Positions 1 to 6,732 of a DNA stretch of 11,047 nucleotides are shown here, piece after piece. Made by a program: the position numbers and the translations under genes. The notes under the pieces were generated by a model. It was not told the DNA's origin, made no database searches, and saw nothing but the letters and a program-made list of their open reading frames with translations. How positions within the stretch are numbered: the first letter of the stretch is position 1; each line of letters starts with the position of its first letter. This stretch comes from Bacteroidota bacterium (lineage in GTDB: Bacteria > Bacteroidota > Bacteroidia > Bacteroidales > CG2-30-32-10), in contig JAAXXA010000048.1 in NCBI GenBank assembly GCA_013334735.1, positions 1 to 11,047 on the forward strand, read 5' to 3'.

Positions 1-380
1 GAATAAAAAGATCTTGTTTTATTTTTTGATTTCAGGCAAACACCTGTTATAACTTCGTGCATATTTCCCGATAATTGCGATAGTATTTGTTTGGCATCGT
101 CGGCATCTTTAGGTTTATTCAAAATTCCGTCATTAATCCAAACAATAGTATCGGCGGTAATCACGATGGTATTATCATTCAATTCATTTTCAAATGCAGA
201 TGCTTTCAACTCACAAAGGAAAACAGCAATTTCTTCTTTTTTAAGATTTTGCGGAAATATCTCTTCAATTTCTTTTAACCTCACTTCAAAATTAATATCG
301 AGACCTTTTAGAAGAAGTTGCCGACGGGGAGATTTTGAAGCCAGAATAATATCGAATTCTTTAAACTTTTCTTTTAACAT
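1..380 (-). CDS. maf: Maf-family nucleotide pyrophosphatase, 3' part missing
   Basis: Translating the minus strand from the ATG at 380 gives 126 residues that run off the left edge; the family is usually about 190-200 residues, so roughly a third is missing. Residues 14-20 read ASKSPRR, the hallmark nucleotide-binding motif. They are followed by the conserved Lys in ELKA (residue 59), TADT with the catalytic-type Asp77, NKPKD (89-92), and SGNMHEVITGVC (104-115). Family knowledge: Maf proteins hydrolyse non-canonical or dTTP/UTP-type nucleotides to the monophosphate in the cytoplasm and are linked to septum formation and nucleotide-pool cleaning. The start lies 14 bases after the stop of the upstream prenyltransferase gene on the same strand, so the two are probably co-transcribed and perhaps translationally coupled. 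The exact substrate cannot be read from the sequence. Family identity is secure. Confidence 0.93.
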   Translation of the reverse strand, partial: MLKEKFKEFDIILASKSPRRQLLLKGLDINFEVRLKEIEEIFPQNLKKEEIAVFLCELKASAFENELNDNTIVITADTIVWINDGILNKPKDADDAKQILSQLSGNMHEVITGVCLKSKNKTRSFY

Positions 381-394
381 GTGTAGATAAATTA

Positions 395-1324
395 TTACCA
401 GTTTGTTACTAAAGCCATTGAAAAAATACCGGCAAACATAATAAATTTCAGTAACCCGCTAAGAAAAGTATAATCATCTTTGTTTTTTGCTACATAAATA
501 ACATAAGTGGTATATATCAAAGCTAAAATAAGTGTAATATTGACATACCAAAAAACAATTTTCAGATTATATACATAAGAAAGATAAGATAAAAAAGATA
601 ATGCAATAATTGCAAACCCGATAAGTAAAAACAGAACTTTTTTTGTTTTAGAATATCCCCAAACAATTGGTAATGTCCTGCAACCGCCCTTTTTATCACC
701 TTCTATGTCTTCTGCATCTTTAACTATTTCCCTGATAAGTGAAATAATAAAAGCAAAAATAACATAGCAACAAAGGAAAAAATTCAAAAGAGTTAAATTT
801 GCTGTATCCATTAGTTCAGACGATTTGAGCGCATACATTTCAAACAACCAAACAACAAATATCGTTGCAGCAGATGAAAAAGAAACAATAATATTCCCTA
901 AAAGAAAAGAGGCTTTATATCTTGCAGAATAAAGCCACAATAATGTGCACATAATAATGTTAAAAAAAACAAGCATTATCGAACCAACTTCAAAACTCAC
1001 GTAAGCTCCCAAAACAATAGCTATTATAGTTAGTACAGAGTGTGTTGTAACTGCATGCCTTCTTAACATTTTTTTTCCAATAATAACTTTAAGAGGTTTA
1101 TTTACTTTATCAATGTGTACATCAAAATAATCGTTTATTGCATATCCTCCTGCTGCAACTATAATAGTAGAAAGCATAAGAATAATAAAGTCGAAATTGC
1201 TGAATAATGGACTAATTGGGCTTTGGTTGGTTAAGGGTAAAAAAATACAATATCTGAAAAGAAATTGAGTAAGAGCAATAAAAGCAAGGTTTTGTACTCG
1301 TATAAGTTTGAAAAAAGTGGACAT
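395..1324 (-). CDS. UbiA-family prenyltransferase, digeranylgeranylglyceryl-phosphate synthase-like
   Basis: This is a 309-residue, very hydrophobic protein with about eight or nine membrane segments by eye. It has both UbiA aspartate-rich motifs: N64-D-Y-F-D68-x3-D72 in the first cytoplasmic loop, and R198-E-I-V-K-D203-A-E-D206-x-E-G-D210 in the second. These bind the prenyl diphosphate through Mg2+. Family knowledge: UbiA enzymes attach a prenyl chain to an acceptor. The closest pattern I recognise is geranylgeranylglycerol-phosphate geranylgeranyltransferase, the second ether-lipid enzyme of archaea, whose homologues are widespread in Bacteroidota. Menaquinone (MenA) or another aromatic prenyltransferase is the main alternative. 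The acceptor is therefore an inference. The gene leads a two-gene unit with maf and faces the gatE promoter. The start at 1324 is the first ATG after a possible -7 element. Confidence 0.85.
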   Translation of the reverse strand: MSTFFKLIRVQNLAFIALTQFLFRYCIFLPLTNQSPISPLFSNFDFIILMLSTIIVAAGGYAINDYFDVHIDKVNKPLKVIIGKKMLRRHAVTTHSVLTIIAIVLGAYVSFEVGSIMLVFFNIIMCTLLWLYSARYKASFLLGNIIVSFSSAATIFVVWLFEMYALKSSELMDTANLTLLNFFLCCYVIFAFIISLIREIVKDAEDIEGDKKGGCRTLPIVWGYSKTKKVLFLLIGFAIIALSFLSYLSYVYNLKIVFWYVNITLILALIYTTYVIYVAKNKDDYTFLSGLLKFIMFAGIFSMALVTNW

Positions 1325-1346
1325 AAACTCAATTGATTTTAGTATG

Positions 1347-1354
1347 CAAATATA
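1347..1354 (-). promoter_or_regulatory. Possible -7 element for the prenyltransferase-maf unit
   Basis: On the minus strand the bases read TATATTTG, a full match to the Bacteroidota -7 consensus TAnnTTTG, 22 bases upstream of the prenyltransferase ATG. No matching TTTG -33 box was found at the usual 19-21 base spacing, so this is only a half-promoter match in very AT-rich DNA. Confidence 0.35.
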
Positions 1355-1394
1355 TTAAAAAATTTGGACATTATTATTTTCATTGCCATTTTCC

Positions 1395-1425
1395 TTTGCA
1401 TATATTCAGATATTATATACTTTTG
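1395..1425 (+). promoter_or_regulatory. Bacteroidota-type promoter for gatE
   Basis: TTTG at 1395-1398 is separated by 19 bases from TACTTTTG at 1418-1425. This matches both boxes and the spacing of the Bacteroidota housekeeping promoter (TTTG, 19-21 bases, TAnnTTTG). Transcription would begin near 1432, leaving a leader of about 25 bases before the gatE ATG at 1456. The position and orientation fit the divergent arrangement with the prenyltransferase gene. The match was found by eye only. Confidence 0.55.
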
Positions 1426-1455
1426 ATTTTTTAATGTTTTAACCAGTTTGTTACA

Positions 1456-3426
1456 ATGAAAAATAAGTTTGATCCTGCTCAGAATTATAACAATACTCTC
1501 AAAGCAGTTGGATACGTAAAGAGAAAAGAAGCAACCCAAAAAACATATACCGATATTGGTTTTATGTCGGGATTGGAAGTACATCAACAGATCGACACTA
1601 AGGAAAAGCTTTTTTGCCGGTGTCCTGCTGGCTGTTACCATAAAAACGAAATATTTGACGCGGAAGTTATTAGGCACATGCGCCCTACTTTAAGCGAGCT
1701 TGGCGAGTATGACGGTACTGCATTAATGGAATTCAGAACTAAAAAAGAAATAGTTTACAGAATAAAAAACGAAACTACCTGTACTTACGAAGTGGACGAC
1801 ACCCCACCTTTTCCTCTTAACCGCGAAGCTCTCGAAAAGGCTATAAAAATTTCTCATTTGTCAAAACTTAAAATTGTCGGAGAAGTTCATATAACACGTA
1901 AACAATACCTAGATGGCAGTATTCCTACAGGTTTTCAGCGTACAGCCATTATAGGCGTAGAAGGTGAAATTCCTCTTAAAAATAAAAAAATTCGTCTTAT
2001 ACAACTTAGTTTGGAAGAAGATTCCTGCCGCGAAGTGAGTGATATAGGGCATACCCGAATTTATAAAACAGACAGGCTGGGAATGCCGCTTATCGAAACC
2101 GTTACTTATCCCGATATGGTTAATCCGGATGAAGTTAAAGAAGCATGTAATTACATACGATTTTTAAACAGGAGTACAGGTTTAGTACGCGTTGGAATTG
2201 GAGCAGGGCGCGAAGATGTAAACGTAAGCTGCAAAGGCGGTACAAGAATAGAAATTAAAGGAGTGGCACATACAAAGTGGATCCCTGAGCTTACGCACAA
2301 CGAATGTTTCCGTCAATGGGCATTATTAAATATTAAAAAAATTCTGAACGAAAGAGTTCCTGATCCTAAAAGCTGGAAAATTTCTCACGAATTTATTTCT
2401 TATCAAACAACCAAGGTTAAATATCCTGCGCTTAAAGCTGCAAAAGCAAATAATTACAAAGTTGTTGCTGTAAATCTGCCTGATTTTATGGGTATTCTTT
2501 CGCATTTTACACAACCGGGAAAAGTGTTTGCAAATGAATTTACCGATCGTCTTAAAGTTATTGCATGTCTCGAACGACCTAACATGACACACTCCGAGGA
2601 GTTTGTTCCTATTATTGCCGAAGCTGATTTTGAAAAAATTAAGAAAACGCTAAAAGCCTCAGAAAACGATGCACAGATAATTTTCTGGGGTCCGGAAGCT
2701 GACGTTAAAACAGCTCTCGAAACTATTGAAGAACGCTGCCTTATGGCGTTTGCAGGTGTTCCGAACGAAACACGTAAATCGCTTGACGATGGTACAAACA
2801 TTTTTGAACGTGTGCTTCCCGGCGCTGACCGTATGTATCCTGATACCGATTCAAAACCAATTCCTCTTCCTAACGATTATATAAATAAATTAAAGGAAGA
2901 TCTGCCACAGGAAGTTACTGAACGCTACCATCAACTAAAAAAATGGGATGTTCCCGAAGACACTTATACTTTTATTTTTAAACGAAATCATTATCCTCTG
3001 ATCGTTCGTATTATTAATGAACTAGGCTTCGACCCCAAGTTTGTAGGGACATTCTTCGGTCATACACTTAAATTTGTGGAAGGTCATTATAAGCCTACTG
3101 CTAAATTCAAACATACTATTTTGTTTCATCTTTTTAAATTTGTGAAAGAACAAAATATCGATACACGCATACTCAAACAGATGTTACCCATTGTTTACGA
3201 ACATCCGAAAATTGATTTTGAATCGGTTTTGGCAAGTATTAAATTTAAAAGAATCGAGAAAAATGAAATAGTTTCTCATATTCCTTTTTTGAAAAATAAA
3301 TTTAAAACAGTTTGCCGGAAAGATAATACCGAAATTGAAGCCAAATGGATTATGGGAGAATTGAGAAATACAGCCGTTGGTAATATTTCGATGACCGAGC
3401 TTTATAAGAGCATAGTTGGAAAATAG
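1456..3426 (+). CDS. gatE: Archaeal-type Glu-tRNA(Gln) amidotransferase subunit E
   Basis: This 656-residue GatE-like protein would be the amidotransferase subunit that activates Glu-tRNA(Gln) with ATP and converts it to Gln-tRNA(Gln) using ammonia from GatD. GatB/GatE-fold signatures appear in order: GLEVHQQIDTKEKLFCRCP (39-57), with Cys54, Cys56 and Cys60 as likely zinc ligands; YLDGSIPTGFQRT (151-163); LSLEEDSCREV (185-194); RLGMPLIET (207-215); REDVNVSCKGGTRIEIKGV (252-270). Residues from about 275 to 430 form the AspRS-like GAD insertion that distinguishes GatE from GatB. After it comes GVPNETR...GADRMYPDTDSKPI (434-469). A helical/YqeY-like tail fills 480-656 and ends in ELRNTAVGNISMTEL. 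Archaeal GatE is about 620-635 residues; this one has roughly 28 extra N-terminal residues. Its partner gatD lies downstream behind one intervening gene. The start at 1456 fits the promoter at 1395-1425. Finding this subunit in a bacterium is unusual. Confidence 0.92.
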   Translation: MKNKFDPAQNYNNTLKAVGYVKRKEATQKTYTDIGFMSGLEVHQQIDTKEKLFCRCPAGCYHKNEIFDAEVIRHMRPTLSELGEYDGTALMEFRTKKEIVYRIKNETTCTYEVDDTPPFPLNREALEKAIKISHLSKLKIVGEVHITRKQYLDGSIPTGFQRTAIIGVEGEIPLKNKKIRLIQLSLEEDSCREVSDIGHTRIYKTDRLGMPLIETVTYPDMVNPDEVKEACNYIRFLNRSTGLVRVGIGAGREDVNVSCKGGTRIEIKGVAHTKWIPELTHNECFRQWALLNIKKILNERVPDPKSWKISHEFISYQTTKVKYPALKAAKANNYKVVAVNLPDFMGILSHFTQPGKVFANEFTDRLKVIACLERPNMTHSEEFVPIIAEADFEKIKKTLKASENDAQIIFWGPEADVKTALETIEERCLMAFAGVPNETRKSLDDGTNIFERVLPGADRMYPDTDSKPIPLPNDYINKLKEDLPQEVTERYHQLKKWDVPEDTYTFIFKRNHYPLIVRIINELGFDPKFVGTFFGHTLKFVEGHYKPTAKFKHTILFHLFKFVKEQNIDTRILKQMLPIVYEHPKIDFESVLASIKFKRIEKNEIVSHIPFLKNKFKTVCRKDNTEIEAKWIMGELRNTAVGNISMTELYKSIVGK

Positions 3427-3489
3427 TACTTAGAGTGCCTAAAGTCCGCTCTGCCATAGCAAAGACAGAGGAGTGCCTTGAGTTAGACT
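3425..3489. repeat. Degenerate 9-base repeat units between gatE and the DUF1016 gene
   Basis: Starting inside the gatE stop codon, the sequence reads AGTACTTAG then AGTGCCTAA (3425-3442), followed by another AGT. After a 29-base interruption comes AGTGCCTTG then AGTTAGACT (3472-3489). The units share AGTnCyTnr. The interruption contains a 5-bp hairpin, CTCTG...CAGAG (3449-3470). The tract fills most of the 102-base gap between the two genes and could mark an insertion junction. I recall similar AGTGCCTAA-like units in other Bacteroidota intergenic DNA, but could not check this. Confidence 0.5.
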
Positions 3490-3528
3490 TTAATTAATTA
3501 TAAGAAATTTTGACTGGGTTATAGAAAC

Positions 3529-4650
3529 ATGTTACAAAAACAATTTACAGATATAATACAACTCATTAAGCAATCACGGGCTAATGCAATTAAAGCAGTT
3601 AATACCGAATTGATTAACCTTTATTGGAATATTGGAGAATACATTAGCAAAAGGGTAGAAAGTGCAGAATGGGGAGATAAGACTGTCCAGGAATTAGCAA
3701 TTTTTATTCAAACGAATCATCCTGATTTGAAAGGATTTAACAGTAGAGGACTTTACAGGATGAAACAATTTTATGAAAATTATCATCAAGCTCCATTTGT
3801 CGCTTCGGTGAAACAACAAATACAAATAGATAAAATTAAAGACAATAAAATTGTGTCCGCATTGAGGACACAACCAAATGATGCCGATAAAATTGTGCCC
3901 TCAATGCGGACACAATTAATAAGCGATATAAGAGACACTATTTTGGTAAAGCTTAGTTGGACACATCACAGAACTATTTTTTCAAGATGCAAAACACCTG
4001 AGGAAATGGGGTTTTACATAAAGTTAAGTGTTAAAGAAAACTACAGTTCAAGAGAACTTGACCGCCAAATATCAGCAGGGCTTTTTGAGCGCACAATGCT
4101 TGGTAATGCGAAACTACCATCATCGTTGAAAGAAATTCATCATGATATAACCAATAATTTTAAAGACAGTTATGTGTTTGAATTTCTAAACCTTCCTGAA
4201 CCACATAGCGAAAGCGATTTACAGAAAGGCTTAATCAAACAAATGAAAAATTTTATTCTTGAATTGGGTAAAGATTTTTTATTTATATGCGAAGAATACA
4301 AAGTACAAGTAGGTAACAGCGATTTTTATATTGACCTTTTATTTTTTCACAGAGGTTTACAATGTTTAGTAGCTTTCGAATTGAAAGCAGATAAATTTCA
4401 ACCAGAGCATTTGGGACAACTAAATTTTTACTTAGAAGCGCTGGACAGGGATATAAAAAAACGAAATGAGAATCCAAGTATTGGAATATTATTGTGTAAA
4501 GATAAGGATAGAGAAGTAGTAGAATATGCATTGAGCCGCAGTCTTTCCCCTCCAATGGTTTCCGAATACAAAACGCAATTACCCGATAAAAAATTATTGC
4601 AGAAAAAATTGCATGAATTATTTGAAAATAATAATGAAGCGGAATATTAA
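3529..4650 (+). CDS. DUF1016/YhcG-type PD-(D/E)XK nuclease-domain protein
   Basis: This 373-residue protein has two recognisable parts. Residues 1-90 carry the DUF1016 N-terminal helical domain, including LINLYWNIGEYISKRV, WGDKTVQELA and FNSRGLYRMKQFYENY. The middle contains ILVKLSWTHHRTIF (138-151), typical of the family. The C-terminal half is a PD-(D/E)XK nuclease fold with DFYIDLLFFH (Asp269), AFELKADKF (Glu284 and Lys286), and HLGQLNFYLEALD (Gln297), so the active-site residues look intact. Family knowledge: YhcG-like proteins are putative nucleases common in variable genome regions and sometimes found with restriction systems; their cellular role is unclear. The gene is 102 bases after gatE and 43 bases before gatD on the same strand, so it would be read within the gatE-gatD transcript unless it has its own promoter; none was recognised. 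Residues 107-129 hold an odd in-frame duplication listed separately. Confidence 0.88.
   Translation: MLQKQFTDIIQLIKQSRANAIKAVNTELINLYWNIGEYISKRVESAEWGDKTVQELAIFIQTNHPDLKGFNSRGLYRMKQFYENYHQAPFVASVKQQIQIDKIKDNKIVSALRTQPNDADKIVPSMRTQLISDIRDTILVKLSWTHHRTIFSRCKTPEEMGFYIKLSVKENYSSRELDRQISAGLFERTMLGNAKLPSSLKEIHHDITNNFKDSYVFEFLNLPEPHSESDLQKGLIKQMKNFILELGKDFLFICEEYKVQVGNSDFYIDLLFFHRGLQCLVAFELKADKFQPEHLGQLNFYLEALDRDIKKRNENPSIGILLCKDKDREVVEYALSRSLSPPMVSEYKTQLPDKKLLQKKLHELFENNNEAEY
3845..3915. repeat. Paired palindromic repeats inside the DUF1016 coding region
   Basis: Two 29-base copies start at 3845 and 3887, exactly 42 bases (14 codons) apart, with 25 of 29 bases identical. Each has a palindromic core with arms TTGTGTCC/GGACACAA (3851-3873) or TTGTGCCC/GGACACAA (3893-3915). 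Copy 2 is also the reverse complement of copy 1 over 22 of 23 core bases, so either direct duplication or inversion could explain the pair. In protein they give KIVSALRTQ and KIVPSMRTQ, in the linker between the DUF1016 N-terminal domain and the rest. The reading frame stays open. Confidence 0.8.
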
Positions 4651-4693
4651 CAGAGTAACAAAACTTTAAAATTAGAATTTAAAACAAACAAAA

Positions 4694-6079
4694 ATGTCAG
4701 AAGATTTTTTTCAGGGATACAAAGGAACAGCATTGGAAATGTTGAAAAAATTTAACGTACGGGTTTGGGGACAAGCCGAAGTTGACACAACCCGCGGAGC
4801 ATTTAAAGGTACCATTTTACCGCGTTCCGAAAGCGATGATGATACGCATATTGTTATGAAAATTCCTACAGGTTATAATATTGGTCTTGATACCGATACA
4901 ATTACCGGAATGATTGAAACAGGATATAAAAAAGCAAATTACAAAATTCCTGAAAAAGAATTTCCCAATACTCCCGGCTTACCTAAAGTTAAACTTATAG
5001 GTACAGGCGGAACCATTGCATCGCGCCTTGATTATCGTACAGGAGCAGTTATTCCGGCATTTAGTCCGGGTGAGCTTTATGGCGCTGTTCCTGAACTTGC
5101 TGATATTTGCAATCTTACCACCGAAAAAGTATTTGCTGTTTTCAGCGAGAACATGGGACCGGAGCAATATAAAAAATTAGCCATTGCCATAGGTAAAGAA
5201 ATTGAAAACGGAATTGACGGTATCATTATCGGTCATGGAACCGACACACTGCATTATACAGCAGCAGCGCTGAATTTTATGGTGCAAAACTCCCCCATAC
5301 CTATTGTGCTTGTTGGTTCGCAACGTTCATCCGACAGACCTTCTTCCGATGCAGCTTTAAATCTTATGCATGCCGCTACAGCAGCAGGTCATGGCGACAT
5401 TGCCGAAGTAATGGTTTGTATGTTCGGACCTACTTCTGATTCGTATGGATTTTTGCACAGGGGAACAAGAGTAAGGAAAATGCACTCATCGTATCGTTCT
5501 ACATTCCGCACCATTGGCGACACTCCTCTTGCAACAGTTACCAGAGAAGGCGTTGTTCCAATAAAACAAATATACAATCACCGTCGCAAAGACCGCAATG
5601 TAACCATACTTCCTTACTTTGAAGAAAAAGTAGGAATGATATATTATTATACCAATATGAATCCCGACATGATAGATTCCATGGTTGACAATGGTTACAA
5701 AGGAATTATAATTATAGGTACAGGCTTGGGACATGTTAACAAACCTTTATATCCCGCTATTGAAAGGGCAACCAAGAAAGGCGTTGCAATTTATATGACA
5801 GTTCAAACTATATGGGGCTATGTACACATGTTTGTTTACGATACAGGCCGCGACCTTATGGCGAAAGGCGTTATTCCCGCCGAAAATATGCTCCCCGAAA
5901 CAGCTTATATTAAATTAGGCTGGGCATTAGGACAAACCAGCGATCTGGAAAAAGTTAAAGAAATTATGCTTACGCCTATTAACGACGAAATAACCAAACG
6001 CGAACCTTATAATGGTTATCTGGTATATCAGGGGGGGGTGCCGGAAGTAGAGGCTTTTATAAAGAAGTTTAGGAAATAG
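4694..6079 (+). CDS. gatD: Archaeal-type Glu-tRNA(Gln) amidotransferase subunit D
   Basis: This 461-residue protein is the glutaminase/asparaginase-type subunit that releases ammonia for GatE. Residues 1-75 form the small GatD N-terminal barrel domain. An L-asparaginase fold follows, with the complete catalytic set: Thr107 in IGTGGTIASR, Thr183-Asp184 in GHGTDTLHYTAA, and Lys262 in RGTRVRKMHSS. The latter resembles the RKMHTSRRDAF segment of archaeal GatD more than ordinary asparaginases. GSQRSSDRPSSDAALNL (208-224) is also typical. Length matches the archaeal subunit (about 420-460). The extra N-terminal domain and the presence of gatE upstream argue against a plain asparaginase. The ATG follows an A-rich stretch without a Shine-Dalgarno sequence, usual for Bacteroidota. 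An 8-G run at 6031-6038 lies about 15 codons before the stop. The gene is separated from gatE by the DUF1016 gene. Confidence 0.93.
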   Translation: MSEDFFQGYKGTALEMLKKFNVRVWGQAEVDTTRGAFKGTILPRSESDDDTHIVMKIPTGYNIGLDTDTITGMIETGYKKANYKIPEKEFPNTPGLPKVKLIGTGGTIASRLDYRTGAVIPAFSPGELYGAVPELADICNLTTEKVFAVFSENMGPEQYKKLAIAIGKEIENGIDGIIIGHGTDTLHYTAAALNFMVQNSPIPIVLVGSQRSSDRPSSDAALNLMHAATAAGHGDIAEVMVCMFGPTSDSYGFLHRGTRVRKMHSSYRSTFRTIGDTPLATVTREGVVPIKQIYNHRRKDRNVTILPYFEEKVGMIYYYTNMNPDMIDSMVDNGYKGIIIIGTGLGHVNKPLYPAIERATKKGVAIYMTVQTIWGYVHMFVYDTGRDLMAKGVIPAENMLPETAYIKLGWALGQTSDLEKVKEIMLTPINDEITKREPYNGYLVYQGGVPEVEAFIKKFRK

Positions 6080-6088
6080 GAAAATATT

Positions 6089-6123
6089 GCAAAATGCAAA
6101 ATGTAAATTGCAAAATTAAAATT
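6089..6123. repeat. Heptamer tandem-repeat tract downstream of gatD
   Basis: Five adjacent 7-base units read GCAAAAT, GCAAAAT, GTAAATT, GCAAAAT, TAAAATT, starting ten bases after the gatD stop codon. They form no clear hairpin, so this is not a terminator. The same 7-base period recurs with different units at 6568-6588 and 9756-9783. Confidence 0.65.
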
Positions 6124-6264
6124 TAAGGAGTATCAATGTCAAGCAAAATACGGGAACTTTTGCAAACCCGCCACTGAATGCAAACGCTTGTTGCCGCTAT
6201 ATGCCGTTAGTTCTAAAGTTAAAGTCGAAGTGTTAGTTTCAAGTGTCCGTCAAGTCCTTGCTGA

Positions 6265-6307
6265 ATAATTCTCATCGGAGTCGAAAGTCTAATATCAGAT
6301 GAATTAT
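6265..6307. repeat. Imperfect inverted repeat
   Basis: ATAATTCTCATC (6265-6276) pairs with GATGAATTAT (6298-6307), with a two-base bulge and a 21-base loop. It has no T-run after it on either strand that would make it a good intrinsic terminator, so its role is unknown. Confidence 0.35.
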
Positions 6308-6521
6308 GCTCTATTCGGGATATATATGATTTGACAGACTCTAATTAGTATTTGTTTGTAATGTAAAATATTTTTGATTTAAGAAGATATTTAAAATCAT
6401 AAATCTAAAATCGTTAACTTAGCCAAGTATCAGCCAATTGCGGATCACGGACTCTTTGAAAAACTAATAATTTGTGAGTAATCTAACTATTTATAATAAA
6501 AAGATTGCTTCGCTATACTTT

Positions 6522-6540
6522 CCCTTCGACAAGCTCAGGG
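6522..6540. repeat. Dispersed intergenic motif CCCTTCGACAAGCTCAGGG
   Basis: This 19-base motif (reverse CCCTGAGCTTGTCGAAGGG) has complementary CCCT/AGGG ends. From general knowledge, closely similar CTTCGACAAGCTCAGG strings occur repeatedly between genes in many bacteria. Only one copy is in this window, so the repeat status rests on recall and not on this sequence. Confidence 0.4.
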
Positions 6541-6567
6541 CATCGCTTTGCAATAAATGCAATATTT

Positions 6568-6588
6568 GCTGATTGTTGATTGCTGACT
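6568..6588. repeat. Heptamer tandem-repeat tract upstream of kup
   Basis: Three adjacent 7-base units read GCTGATT, GTTGATT, GCTGACT, then GCCA. It is short and degenerate, but its 7-base period matches the other two tracts in this window. Confidence 0.5.
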
Positions 6589-6732
6589 GCCAACTTTTAT
6601 TGTTTAACATTTTATCCCTTGCGAAGTATAATTCTGTTATTCTTTATATTTTCTTTATATAAATCCCACATTCTTATATTTTTTACTGATAAATTAATGT
6701 GTTGTTTTGCCTGATTTTTTTTAATAATCAGT

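Larger units (their letters stand above)
6124..6732. other. Gene-free region between gatD and kup
   Basis: No open frame here has recognisable protein homology. What can be seen: AAGGAG at 6125-6130, five bases before a 13-codon frame (6136-6177, MSSKIRELLQTRH), the only strong Shine-Dalgarno-like match noticed in the window; a 4-bp GC hairpin, CGGG...CCCG (6151-6170), inside that frame; and an unexplained less AT-rich block (about 6150-6260) that could be a remnant of a lost gene or dispersed element. The inverted repeat, dispersed motif and heptamer tract in the rest are listed separately. No full Bacteroidota promoter match was found for kup. Confidence 0.5.

Noticed and set aside
87..390. 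Two plus-strand open frames near the left edge
   Set aside because: They overlap the minus-strand Maf gene, which has clear conserved motifs; the plus-strand products show none.
1339..1677. Minus-strand frame of 112 codons across the gatE promoter and start
   Set aside because: It overlaps the well-supported gatE N-terminus and promoter, and its product has no recognisable pattern.
3851..3915. Palindromes as a transcription terminator or CRISPR-like repeats
   Set aside because: They lie inside an intact reading frame with no T-run, and there are only two copies with a 13-base spacer, far from CRISPR geometry.
6136..6177. 13-codon leader peptide with a strong ribosome site
   Set aside because: It is too short to assess, has no attenuator-like codon run, and the nearest downstream gene (kup) is more than 550 bases away. 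Kept only as a note in the gap entry.
6178..6215. Integron attC-like site (AACGC ... GCCGTTAG)
   Set aside because: The ends do not satisfy the attC core pattern (GTTAGTT is not GTTRRRY), the paired inner boxes could not be drawn, and there is no integrase or cassette array.
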